A stretch of 9,473 nt of DNA from Kiritimatiellia bacterium (GTDB lineage Bacteria; Verrucomicrobiota; Kiritimatiellia; RFP12; UBA1067), in contig JAFVCR010000059.1 in the NCBI GenBank assembly GCA_017479035.1, forward strand, positions 1 through 9,473, in the 5' to 3' direction. The notes beneath the pieces are model-generated. The model worked only from the letters and a program-made list of their open reading frames with translations, was not told the DNA's origin and searched no databases. Shown here one piece after another: positions 1-6,500 of the stretch. Both the position numbers and the translations under genes were made by a program. Positions within the stretch are counted from its first letter, which is position 1, and every line of letters begins with the position of its first letter.

Positions 1-147
1 ATCTTTGGGTAGCAGATAACCGCAGGTGCGGCAGAAGCCGTCATACGGGTTGCCTGTCGCTCCGCAACGCTTGCACTTGAAAAGCGCACCTCCCGTGGTG
101 TTGTATGCGGCTACGGCATTCGCCACAATACTGTTCGCGGATGCCAT
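1..147 (-). CDS. N-terminal part of a small zinc-ribbon protein (cut by window edge)
   Basis: The minus strand reads 49 codons from an ATG at 147 and is still open at base 1. The first 23 residues are Ala/Asn-rich (starting MASANSIVANAV). They are followed by a clear pair of CxxC knuckles, CKRC at residues 25-28 and CRTC at 39-42, spaced as in a small zinc ribbon. The start lies 4 nt after the stop of the queC-like fragment at 152, so the two were probably co-transcribed. No strong Shine-Dalgarno is visible; the nearest purine run is AAGGG just before the ATG. The fold assignment rests only on the four cysteines. I do not recognise the protein and cannot give its length or function. Confidence 0.6.
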   Translation of the reverse strand, partial: MASANSIVANAVAAYNTTGGALFKCKRCGATGNPYDGFCRTCGYLLPKD

Positions 148-151
148 ACCC

Positions 152-247
152 TTACGCCTCATACTCCGTAGGGTCGGGGACTTTGGCGAGGACGAACGCC
201 TCTTTGCGCTCTACGCACGTCGCGCACTTGCCGCGATCCTCTCCGTT
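152..247 (-). pseudogene. queC: 3' terminal fragment of a queC-like gene (7-cyano-7-deazaguanine synthase)
   Basis: A 31-codon minus-strand stretch ending in TAA at 154-152 reads NGEDRGKCATC, then VERKEAF, then VPDPTEY. QueC makes preQ0, the precursor of queuosine and archaeosine, and ends with zinc-binding cysteines (CGxCxxC), an ExRxxAF motif and a DPTxY-type tail. All but the first of these elements are present, in order. The histidine-cysteine pair normally found before GKC is missing (DRGKC where DxHCGKC is expected). Upstream, the frame meets stops within about 10 further codons, and the neighbouring sequence reads as a different protein in another frame. I therefore read this as a 3' remnant rather than a gene. 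The match is from memory of the family and is short, so chance resemblance is not excluded. Confidence 0.45.
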
Positions 248-655
248 GCGCCATATGCTGTTGTATCGGCATTATCAGTGCGATTTAGCGATGGATTTTC
301 AAAACAGGAAATTTGCACTTCCAGCGTTCCTTGCACAAGCGGCGAGCCCTCTTTTCGACGAAATTCATGATGCTTACGAGGACAAACACGCCCATTATTC
401 CGATAGCCTGCTCTACCTCGAAAGCGACGTTGGCCTTGTCTTCGACAGCAACTGTTATGTGGTTTGTCACACCAAGGATTTCATCGCTTCGTATCGCCTC
501 TGCTATGCACTGCCACTTCGCTCAACATTCCTGTTCAATCCTTTACCAGATGCCCGTTCTCGACCGTGCCACTTCAAATCCCGCAATCGTGACGGAAGTC
601 CAGTATCAGCAAGCATTTTCGAATGCTATTTTGTTTCGTGCCTTTCACCTTGAAT
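248..655 (-). pseudogene. Frameshifted, stop-interrupted remnant, possibly of a small phage virion protein
   Basis: On the minus strand, coding-like sequence continues across frames. One frame gives YWTSVTIAGFEVARSRTGIW, then stop codons, then RIEQEC, a stop, and AKWQCIAEAIRSDEILGV. It then runs uninterrupted through VEDKANVAFEVEQAIGIMGV and a hydrophobic stretch to a TAA at 287-285. A second frame takes over in the 300-360 area with GTLEVQISCFENPSLNRT and runs to a TAG at 213-211. The pattern of a polar N-terminal half, a short hydrophobic strand and then an EN-P-LNR motif recalls small Gp37-like tail or neck proteins of Mu-like prophages. That is recollection, not a search. At least three in-frame stops and one frameshift mark it as decayed. 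The longest open piece is 61 codons with a GTG start at 470; it could be called as a small hypothetical gene, but I think it is part of the remnant. Confidence 0.35.
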
Positions 656-671
656 CCTCTGCAAATACCCC

Positions 672-700
672 TTGCGTCAACTCCCGCCGCGTGCTATAAT
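672..700 (+). promoter_or_regulatory. Sigma70-type promoter for the 723 gene
   Basis: TTGCGT (672-677), a 17-nt spacer and a perfect TATAAT (695-700), with TG one base before the -10 (extended -10). Predicted transcription start is near 707, giving a leader of about 16 nt that contains the AGGAG at 709-713. Confidence 0.75.
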
Positions 701-722
701 CAGACCAAAGGAGAACTATTGG

Positions 723-1163
723 ATGTCAAATGCCTATGTGAAATGGACGCCAGAGAAAGTCCGTCTAATGGAAGAATCTCGTGGTTGTGTCAAGGGATTC
801 GTCGCTGTCTTGGCGACGATCGCCGGAGATGAAGACGACTATTACGCCACCGCTGTTGCCGTCGAAAATACCGATCACAAGGAGGCTCTAGCCTGTTTGC
901 GGAAGCAACTAGCAAGAGACATCCTTGTATACGCGCTTATGCCATCGTCCAATCCACAGATGCTGGCAGAAGAAGTAGCGCTCCCGTTTAAGAGTAGTTT
1001 AATCAGCGACATACTAAATCCGTTATTGATAGGCGAAACAGAATTCTACCCTGTTTCGGGAGACGAGATACTGGCATCTGTCCGTGAAAAAGCATGGCAA
1101 CTTTTTGCCGAGCAGTTCCCCGTCTCTATCCACGACGAATGGGGAGAGTGCGTCAGAGCATGA
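723..1163 (+). CDS. Hypothetical protein, 146 aa
   Basis: I do not recognise this protein. It starts MSNAYVKWTPEKVRL and is soluble, mixed in composition and moderately acidic, with no signal peptide, membrane segment or cysteine motif. The ATG at 723 was chosen because AGGAGA at 709-714 sits 8 nt upstream and a strong promoter lies just before it. The open frame extends back to 672, but that part overlaps the promoter. It is a single-gene transcript as far as can be seen. Its last 11 bases overlap the 3' end of the opposing gene at 1153-1464. Codon use is less GC-biased than in the neighbouring carA and macA genes, which could reflect acquired DNA. Confidence 0.7.
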   Translation: MSNAYVKWTPEKVRLMEESRGCVKGFVAVLATIAGDEDDYYATAVAVENTDHKEALACLRKQLARDILVYALMPSSNPQMLAEEVALPFKSSLISDILNPLLIGETEFYPVSGDEILASVREKAWQLFAEQFPVSIHDEWGECVRA

Positions 1164-1464
1164 CGTTCTGCGCTTGCCGCTCGATACGTTCTATGGCTTC
1201 TTTGAGCGCATTGTGGCACTTTTCTAGGCATTCGGCAATGCAATCTTTCTCATCGGCAGACTTGCTGATAGCAGTCAACTTGCTTGCTGTTGCTTGCATT
1301 GCCGAGGCAGTTTCACATATTTTGCGTATCGTTGCCCGCAGTTCCATCTTGAAAGCGGATTTTGCAAGTTTGAAGTTCTGGTAGTTGGTGTATGCGGAAT
1401 TGCCCGCTACTGCGGCAAGTGCGTTTTGAATGACAAGATTTGTGCTTTTCATGGGGATTTGCAT
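1153..1464 (-). CDS. Small all-helical hypothetical protein, about 100 aa
   Basis: This is a minus-strand frame of 103 codons rich in Ala, Lys, Glu and Ile, with heptad-like spacing over the second half (KLTAISKSADEKD through EAIERIERQAQN). It probably forms a helical hairpin or short coiled coil. No known family is apparent. Two starts are possible, at 1464 and at 1452 (MKSTNLVIQ); neither has a Shine-Dalgarno, so the start is uncertain. The 5' end lies against the macA promoter on the other strand. A weak divergent promoter can be drawn: TTGAAT at 1516-1511, 17 nt, then GATTAT. The 3' end overlaps the 723-1163 gene by 11 bp in convergent orientation. The even composition and clean helical pattern argue for a real gene, but nothing shows its function. 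Confidence 0.5.
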   Translation of the reverse strand: MQIPMKSTNLVIQNALAAVAGNSAYTNYQNFKLAKSAFKMELRATIRKICETASAMQATASKLTAISKSADEKDCIAECLEKCHNALKEAIERIERQAQNVML

Positions 1465-1492
1465 TGCAAGCGGCGTGAGGTTTTGGTATAAT
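1464..1492 (+). promoter_or_regulatory. Promoter giving a probably leaderless macA mRNA
   Basis: TTGCAA (1464-1469), 17-nt spacer, perfect TATAAT (1487-1492) preceded by TGG (extended -10). The macA ATG at 1500 begins 7 nt after the -10, where transcription would normally start, and no Shine-Dalgarno can fit between. The first ATG in the stretch, at 1495, is out of frame. Confidence 0.7.
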
Positions 1493-1499
1493 CAATGCG

Positions 1500-2750
1500 A
1501 TGAAAACGTTATTCAAGTTGCTGGTGTTTCTCGCAGTGGCGGGAGGAATCGGGTTCGGCGCATGGAAGTATATGCAGGGCACGGAGGTGAAGAAAAACAC
1601 ACCGCGCTATCGCACTGCAAAAATCTTGCGCAGCGACATCGTGCGCACGGTGGAGGCCACTGGAACGGTTCAACCTATAAAGAAGGTAGAAGTAGGCACG
1701 CAGGTGAACGGCAAAATCGTGCAACTGTTCGTGGATTACAATTCCGTAGTGACCAACGGACAGCTCGTGGCACTCATCGATCCGCAGGTATATCAGGCCA
1801 CATACGACAGCGCACTTGCGCAGCTCCATCAGAACGAGGCGAATGTGGCGAAGTGCGAAGCCGTGCTGACGCTGGCGGAAAAAACGCTCGTGCGTAAGGA
1901 GAAACTCGTAAGCCGCGAGATGGCATCTGTGGCGGATTACGATGCGGCACTGGAAGCCCGCGACAGCGCAAAGGCATCGCTCGATGCCGCAAGGGCGCAG
2001 GTTGAGCAGAACCAGGCAAGCGTGCGGCAGGCCAAGGCAAATCTGGACTATTGCACGATCGTTTCGCCGGTGAACGGCGTAGTGATAGAGCGCAGTGTGG
2101 ACGAAGGGCAGACGGTTGTAAGTTCGATGAATGCCGTGGCACTCGTAAACATTGCTACCGATTTGAAACGCATCCAGGTGGAAGCGACCGTGCCGGAGGC
2201 GGATGTAGGCAACATACGCGTGGGGCAGAGCGTGACGTTCACGGCGGATGCCTACCGCCGCACGTTCAAGGGTGAAGTGAAACAAATCCGCTTGGCAAGT
2301 GCAACCGAGAACAATGTGGTGACGTATCCGATAATCATCGAGGCGGACAATCCTGACGAGATGCTGTATCCCGGCATGACAGCAACGATTTCAGTGGAGA
2401 CGGCTCGTGCAGACAATGCACTTGCCGTGACAAGCGCGGCGTTTCGTTTCCGTCCCAAAGAGGAGGATATGGCGGATGGAGCGGAACTTGCCGCGCCGCG
2501 CCGCATACGTCGCTTGTGGTTTGCGGACGATGCCGGCAAACTTTTCCCCGTAGAGATCGAAACCGGTGTGGCGGATGCATCGTTCACGCAGGTTGTGGCA
2601 CCGGACGATATTGAAGGTAGAGACGTGGTTATCGGATACGAGACTACATCCGCAAAGGCAATCGCTTCCGGCGATACTAAAAATCCGTTCATGCCCAAAC
2701 CTCCGCAGCGCGGCAAAAACAAGGGCACTGCGCCGGAACCGAAAAAATAG
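1500..2750 (+). CDS. macA: MacA-like periplasmic adaptor (membrane fusion) protein of an ABC efflux pump
   Basis: This is the periplasmic adaptor that links a MacB-type ABC transporter to an outer-membrane TolC-like channel for export of macrolides, peptides or glycolipids. Residues 4-22 form a single N-terminal membrane anchor. The first lipoyl half is at about 55-95 (VEATGTVQPI, then VEVGTQVNGKI). A long helical hairpin runs over about 96-182 with repeated Ala/Gln/Glu heptads. The second lipoyl half has TIVSPVNGVVIERSVDEGQTV at about 187-207. The beta-barrel at about 222-300 contains VPEADVGNIRVGQ and YPGMTATI, both typical of MacA. A membrane-proximal domain follows to about 395, then a Pro/Lys tail. 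The length of 416 aa is slightly above the usual ~370-400. No macB or tolC follows; carA begins 63 nt downstream. HlyD-family membership is very likely and MacA subtype likely; the substrate is unknown. Confidence 0.88.
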   Translation: MKTLFKLLVFLAVAGGIGFGAWKYMQGTEVKKNTPRYRTAKILRSDIVRTVEATGTVQPIKKVEVGTQVNGKIVQLFVDYNSVVTNGQLVALIDPQVYQATYDSALAQLHQNEANVAKCEAVLTLAEKTLVRKEKLVSREMASVADYDAALEARDSAKASLDAARAQVEQNQASVRQAKANLDYCTIVSPVNGVVIERSVDEGQTVVSSMNAVALVNIATDLKRIQVEATVPEADVGNIRVGQSVTFTADAYRRTFKGEVKQIRLASATENNVVTYPIIIEADNPDEMLYPGMTATISVETARADNALAVTSAAFRFRPKEEDMADGAELAAPRRIRRLWFADDAGKLFPVEIETGVADASFTQVVAPDDIEGRDVVIGYETTSAKAIASGDTKNPFMPKPPQRGKNKGTAPEPKK

Positions 2751-2813
2751 ACGGATGGAGACGGCCGTGCGATCGAGTATGACGATGGCACGGCGTGTGC
2801 TGTTGCCATAGGT

Positions 2814-3917
2814 ATGGACTACAGCAAAAAATGGCAGGCGATGCGCGAGCGCAAGGCTTTCTTGGCGTTGGCGGACGGGATGGTTTTCCACGGGACGGCG
2901 TTTGGTGCGCGCAAGGATGCAGTCGGCGAAGTGGTATTCAATACCGGCATGTGTGGTTATCAAGAGATCATTACTGATCCAAGTTACGCCGGGCAATTCG
3001 TGACGCTGACTGCGCCGGAAATTGGAAATTACGGCACGAACGCGGACGACATGGAATCGCGCGGTTTGTATTTGAACGGCCTTGTGGTGAGGCACGTCAA
3101 CGATGCGAGCAATTATCGCAGCACTGGCGATCTGGCTGGATACATGCTTGCGCACGGAAAGCCGGGAATCGCTGAAATCGATACGCGTGCGCTGACACTG
3201 CACCTGCGCGAGTGCGGTTCGCAGAAGGCGTATTTGCATGTAGAGGACACGCCGCTCGACGAAGCGAATGCGATTGCACTTGCGAACGAATGGGAAGGAC
3301 TTGACGGGAAGGATTATGCAAGCCGCGTCAGCGTGCCGGAGCCTTACATATTCTGTCCAACCGGGGCGAAAAAGATTACAGTTTATGACTTTGGCGTGAA
3401 GAGCAGCATATTGCGACGGCTTGCTGCGCAGGGATTGGCAGTGGAGGTTGTCCCGGCAAAAACATCTTGGCGCGATGTCCTTGCGCGGAAGCCGGACGGC
3501 GTGTTTCTCTCGAACGGGCCTGCAGACCCCGCAACGGCAGGGTATGCCATAGACAATATAGCGCATCTGCTGGGCAAAGTGCCGATAATGGGAATCTGCC
3601 TAGGGCATCAATTGCTTGCACTCGCTTGCGGCGCTAGGACAAAGCGTTTGCGGTTTGGGCATCACGGTTGCAATCATCCAGTGAAAAATCTTGCTTCGGG
3701 CAAGGTGGAGATAACGAGCCAAAACCATAATTTTGTGGTGGACGAGGCTGCATTGCCGCCGGAGCTTGCCGTTACACACCGCAACCTCAACGATGGCACA
3801 ATCGAAGGATTGAAGCATAAAACCCTTGCGGCGTTTTCAGTGCAACATCATCCCGAAGCCGCACCCGGTCCGCACGATGCCGATTGCATCTTTGCGGAAT
3901 TCGCTGCATTGCTGTGA
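2814..3917 (+). CDS. carA: Carbamoyl-phosphate synthase small (glutaminase) subunit
   Basis: CarA hydrolyses glutamine and channels ammonia to CarB for carbamoyl phosphate, which feeds pyrimidine and arginine synthesis in the cytoplasm. The N-terminal CPSase domain (about 10-140) shows GEVVFNTGMCGYQEIITDPSY and the IDTRALT motif. The C-terminal class I glutamine amidotransferase domain (about 187-367) has the oxyanion segment SNGPADP (233-239), the nucleophile in GICLGHQ (Cys262), and the catalytic His346 and Glu348 in HHPEAAPGPHD. The length of 367 aa is normal. ATG 2814 places the N-terminal domain correctly; no strong Shine-Dalgarno precedes it, and the 63-nt gap from macA shows no convincing promoter, so it may be read through from macA. 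No carB is present in the window. The stop lies 5 nt from the stop of the opposing gene at 3923, with no terminator between them. Confidence 0.96.
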   Translation: MDYSKKWQAMRERKAFLALADGMVFHGTAFGARKDAVGEVVFNTGMCGYQEIITDPSYAGQFVTLTAPEIGNYGTNADDMESRGLYLNGLVVRHVNDASNYRSTGDLAGYMLAHGKPGIAEIDTRALTLHLRECGSQKAYLHVEDTPLDEANAIALANEWEGLDGKDYASRVSVPEPYIFCPTGAKKITVYDFGVKSSILRRLAAQGLAVEVVPAKTSWRDVLARKPDGVFLSNGPADPATAGYAIDNIAHLLGKVPIMGICLGHQLLALACGARTKRLRFGHHGCNHPVKNLASGKVEITSQNHNFVVDEAALPPELAVTHRNLNDGTIEGLKHKTLAAFSVQHHPEAAPGPHDADCIFAEFAALL

Positions 3918-3922
3918 ATGCG

Positions 3923-4354
3923 TCATGCAGCACCGGAGGGTCTGTATTGATGGATTTCAAGAAGCACGGCAAGCTTCTTTGGTGCATAAGGAAGAGTCTT
4001 GAGTGCTTTCTTTATTTTCGGGAGTTGGCGGCGAAGTGTAAATGCGGTAGTGGCGGAAATGACATAAACATACAGTTTGTCTCCTTCCATTCTTCCGGGC
4101 CGGGCGAGAAGGGTGGGGAACAAATCCATCCACTGCCTTTGCACCTCGTCCCAAAAAGGGTTTTCCACTTCAAGCCGCGCAATCAAGCCATCCGCCGCCT
4201 TGCCGAAAAATATTTCTGCTGAAGGGATTTCCCTGCGCAACGCCACGACATCCGCATCTACCGGCAATCCATTTATGCAAATGCCGCCTAAAGCCTCTTC
4301 TCGTCTACGATGGGCTGCGGCGGCGGCGCGACGTTTGGCATCGTCGGAAGTCAT
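3923..4354 (-). CDS. DUF721/DciA-like protein, 143 aa
   Basis: The N-terminal ~25 residues are basic and Ala/Arg-rich (AKRRAAAAAHRRREE). Residues about 66-135 follow the DUF721 plan: a Trp-containing segment (RQWMDLFP), then LARPGRMEGDKLYVYVIS, then a helical Leu/Lys-rich part (LRRQLPKIKKALKTL) and a final strand (LAVLLEIHQ). Some DUF721 proteins (DciA) recruit the replicative helicase DnaB. This one is short and divergent, so I call only the family resemblance. The start at 4354 was chosen because its ATG overlaps the TGA of the ATP-grasp gene (ATGA at 4354-4351), a classic translational-coupling arrangement. The frame is open back to 4444, but that part overlaps the upstream gene's coding region. 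It is the last gene of the three-gene minus-strand operon. Confidence 0.7.
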   Translation of the reverse strand: MTSDDAKRRAAAAAHRRREEALGGICINGLPVDADVVALRREIPSAEIFFGKAADGLIARLEVENPFWDEVQRQWMDLFPTLLARPGRMEGDKLYVYVISATTAFTLRRQLPKIKKALKTLPYAPKKLAVLLEIHQYRPSGAA

Positions 4355-5541
4355 ATGCGTTCCTGGACGAATGCGATGAACTCTCTGGCGGCTGCTTCGT
4401 CCGGCGCATGTACCATATAGAAACGATTGCCCATCTGCGGCCATGACATTGGCGGATTTTCGCCAGTCTGCGCCATCGATGCGCCATAGCGTTGCATGAT
4501 TTCATCGTGCGAATGGCGATATGCGTATTTGTCGCGCCGCCCGGCATAAACGCAGAAATGATCCTGACCGCTTGCGGGTAGGCTGCGCCCGTCCATAGCT
4601 ACCATGTCGGCCCAGATGCGGTATACATCGGTCGCATGCGCGTAATTCATCATGTCGGGAGTATCGCCGCCGGCGGGGCGCATATTCACCTCCAGCGCAA
4701 CATAGTCGCCAACGTTGCCCAAGCCGTTGCGCGGTTTTTTGAGGCGGAAAAACTCGAGATGTATGAAGCGCCGCGCCGCGCCAAACGTCCTTGCGGCAGT
4801 ACGCCCGAGGCGACGCAGTTTCTCCGGCACGCCGGCTGCAACATAATACGCAAGGTCGAGTTCTTTGGTAACAATGTCGGCAATGGACGGCGGCCATTCG
4901 GTCATGGATTCAAAGAGCGGATGCGCGTGGGAATCTGTAATGGCATCGTAGGAGACAATGTCGCCATCGATGAATTCTTCGGTGACGTACGGGACGGGAG
5001 GTTTGGTGGAGAAGAAATAGTCGAATTCGCTGTCGTTGTTCAAACGCCAAGTGTTGCATGCGCCCACGCCGTTGTCGGGCTTGACTATCACGGGATAGCC
5101 GACCTCGTGGATGAATGCCAATGTTTCATCGTACGAGGTTACTTTTGCGAGGCGTGGCGCGGGTATGTTCGCCGCTTTGAAAAACGCTTTCATCGCGCTC
5201 TTGTTTTTGAACTTCTCCACGTCTTCTGCATGGATGCCGGTTGGGACGTTGAAATCGCTGCGCAATCGCGCATCCTGGCCGAGCCAGTATTCGTTGTTGG
5301 ACTCCACCCAATCTATCTTGCCGTACTTGAACGCGAAGAACGCGGCGGCACGGTAGACTTCGTCGTAGTTCTCCGGATTCCGAACCCTGTAATACTCCGT
5401 AAGCGACTGCTTAAGCCCTTCTGACAGCGACTCGTACGGTGCATCTCCTATGCCGAGGACGTTCACGCCGCGCTCTTTCAACTGGCGGCAGAACTTCTCG
5501 TTCGTGCGTGGAAAATGTGGCGAGAAATAAATGAAATTCAT
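4351..5541 (-). CDS. ATP-grasp ligase (carboxylate-amine/thiol ligase type), 396 aa
   Basis: This is a stand-alone ATP-grasp enzyme, expected to activate a carboxylate as acyl-phosphate and join it to an amine or thiol. A Rossmann-like pre-ATP-grasp region covers about 1-110 (MNFIYFSPHFPRTNEKF). The ATP-binding loop is YPVIVKPDNGVGACNT at 149-164, the adenine-side strand is YVTEEFIDGD (185-194), and the metal-binding end is EVNMRPAGG at 284-292, with Glu284 and Asn286 as likely Mg ligands. The start at 5541 has AGAGG 7 nt upstream. The open frame continues to 6021, but those extra codons lie over the esterase gene and have no ATP-grasp character. It lies 59 nt downstream of the esterase and overlaps the DUF721-like gene by 4 nt. 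The substrate is unknown; the adjacent esterase suggests a shared peptide-like or ester-containing metabolite. Confidence 0.88.
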   Translation of the reverse strand: MNFIYFSPHFPRTNEKFCRQLKERGVNVLGIGDAPYESLSEGLKQSLTEYYRVRNPENYDEVYRAAAFFAFKYGKIDWVESNNEYWLGQDARLRSDFNVPTGIHAEDVEKFKNKSAMKAFFKAANIPAPRLAKVTSYDETLAFIHEVGYPVIVKPDNGVGACNTWRLNNDSEFDYFFSTKPPVPYVTEEFIDGDIVSYDAITDSHAHPLFESMTEWPPSIADIVTKELDLAYYVAAGVPEKLRRLGRTAARTFGAARRFIHLEFFRLKKPRNGLGNVGDYVALEVNMRPAGGDTPDMMNYAHATDVYRIWADMVAMDGRSLPASGQDHFCVYAGRRDKYAYRHSHDEIMQRYGASMAQTGENPPMSWPQMGNRFYMVHAPDEAAAREFIAFVQERI

Positions 5542-5600
5542 GATAAGACCTCTTTGCAGCAATCCGTCTTTGGCTTTGACCACCGGCGCGGGGAACGCAA

Positions 5601-6347
5601 TTACCTGTCGCCGAGAAGGAAGGGGAGGAAGTAGCGATATTGTTTCTCCCACCAGTCCCAGTCGTGGTTGACATCCGGCCCCCAGAAATCGCACCAAGCC
5701 TTGATGCCTGTGGCGGCGAATTCGTCGCGCAGGATTCCAAGCGTGCGTATGCCTTCGTCTTCCCATGCGCCGGTGCCCGTGCAGAAAATCAATTTGCGTT
5801 CGTTGTAGAGTTGGACGTATGGATGGTCTTTTGCAAGGTTCGCCATGAAGTGCACTGGCGAGTTGAGATACAGCGTCTCGTCCATGTATCCACCCCAGAA
5901 ATCCTGCGCATCGTACACTCCGGAAAGCGCAAGGCAGCCCTGGAAGAGATCCGGCCGGCGCAGAGCAAATATCGCAGCGTGCGTAGCCCCCAGCGAACAT
6001 CCGCTTACGAACGGCCTCCATGCGCTCGCGTTTGTGTTGTGCACGAAGGGGATTATTTCATCAGTGACGTATTTATAGTATGCCTCCTGCTGCAACGCCC
6101 TTGCGCACGGATCGCCATCCGCCGCACTCCACGACTCCGTATCCACGGTATCAACCGCAAACAGTTGAATTCTGCCGCCATCGATATAGTCCGAGAGCAA
6201 ACGCACTATGCCGAAATCCTCATATTGGTTGGCCATGCCATTCTGCGTGGGGATCATCAACACCGGCGCACCGCCGGATCCGTAAACATTCACGCGCATA
6301 TCCTTGCCCAGCGCACCGCTTCTCCAACTCGTCGAAAACCTGTTCAT
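5601..6347 (-). CDS. Putative esterase, alpha/beta hydrolase fold (PF00756-like), 248 aa
   Basis: This is a serine hydrolase of the esterase-D/antigen-85-like group. The nucleophile elbow is GCSLG at 116-120 (Ser118), the likely catalytic His is His228 in PDVNHDW, and the acid is probably Glu196 or Asp197 in TGAWEDEG. The segment LSGVYDAQDFWGGY and then YLNSPVHF is typical of this family, whose substrates range from simple esters to siderophores and acyl carriers. There is no signal peptide, so it is probably cytoplasmic. I chose ATG 6347 because GGAG at 6362-6359 precedes it and because the longer frame (to 6404) runs through the -10 of its own promoter. It is the first gene of the operon, and the ATP-grasp gene follows after 59 nt. 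The substrate cannot be told from the sequence. Confidence 0.85.
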   Translation of the reverse strand: MNRFSTSWRSGALGKDMRVNVYGSGGAPVLMIPTQNGMANQYEDFGIVRLLSDYIDGGRIQLFAVDTVDTESWSAADGDPCARALQQEAYYKYVTDEIIPFVHNTNASAWRPFVSGCSLGATHAAIFALRRPDLFQGCLALSGVYDAQDFWGGYMDETLYLNSPVHFMANLAKDHPYVQLYNERKLIFCTGTGAWEDEGIRTLGILRDEFAATGIKAWCDFWGPDVNHDWDWWEKQYRYFLPFLLGDR

Positions 6348-6391
6348 CTCAATCTTTTCTCCGTCAAAATCTGAAACTCGTTGACGATGAA

Positions 6392-6420
6392 AGTATAACA
6401 TCAAACACCTCGTAAATCAA
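6392..6420 (-). promoter_or_regulatory. Promoter of the esterase operon
   Basis: Minus strand: TTGATT (6420-6415), 17-nt spacer, TATACT (6397-6392). Predicted start near 6385, giving a leader of about 38 nt with GGAG 11 nt before the ATG at 6347. It lies back-to-back with the glycosyltransferase promoter. Confidence 0.65.
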
Positions 6421-6465
6421 TCAAAAAAACAACATGTCGCAATAATCGTGGCCAATCTAAATATC

Positions 6466-6494
6466 TGGCGTTTCCGCACGGAATATGCTAGAAT
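6466..6494 (+). promoter_or_regulatory. Promoter giving a probably leaderless glycosyltransferase mRNA
   Basis: A TAGAAT -10 (6489-6494) preceded by TGC (extended -10), with a weak -35 CTGGCG 17 nt upstream. The ATG at 6501 starts 7 nt after the -10, and only GAAACC lies between, so there is no room for a Shine-Dalgarno. Confidence 0.6.
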
Positions 6495-6500
6495 GAAACC

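Noticed and set aside
26..699. Plus-strand frames in the left region (26-370, 105-653, 313-699)
   Set aside because: Their composition is unnatural and the minus strand reads more like protein; none has a ribosome-binding site.
1302..1313. 12-bp string GCCGAGGCAGTT shared with 7275-7286
   Set aside because: A shared 12-mer is expected by chance in a window of this size, and the flanks do not match.
1509..3566. Long minus-strand open frames opposite macA and carA (1509-2285, 2391-3566)
   Set aside because: They are rich in Arg, His and Cys with no domain pattern, and they lie opposite well-recognised genes; they follow from the codon bias of the plus strand.
5542..6021. 160-codon N-terminal extension of the ATP-grasp frame
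   Set aside because: It overlaps the esterase coding region in another frame and is Arg/His/Cys-rich; a good Shine-Dalgarno precedes the start at 5541.
4636..6374. Plus-strand open frames opposite the ATP-grasp and esterase genes (4636-5424, 5640-6374)
   Set aside because: No family features, and the opposing strand carries clear catalytic motifs.
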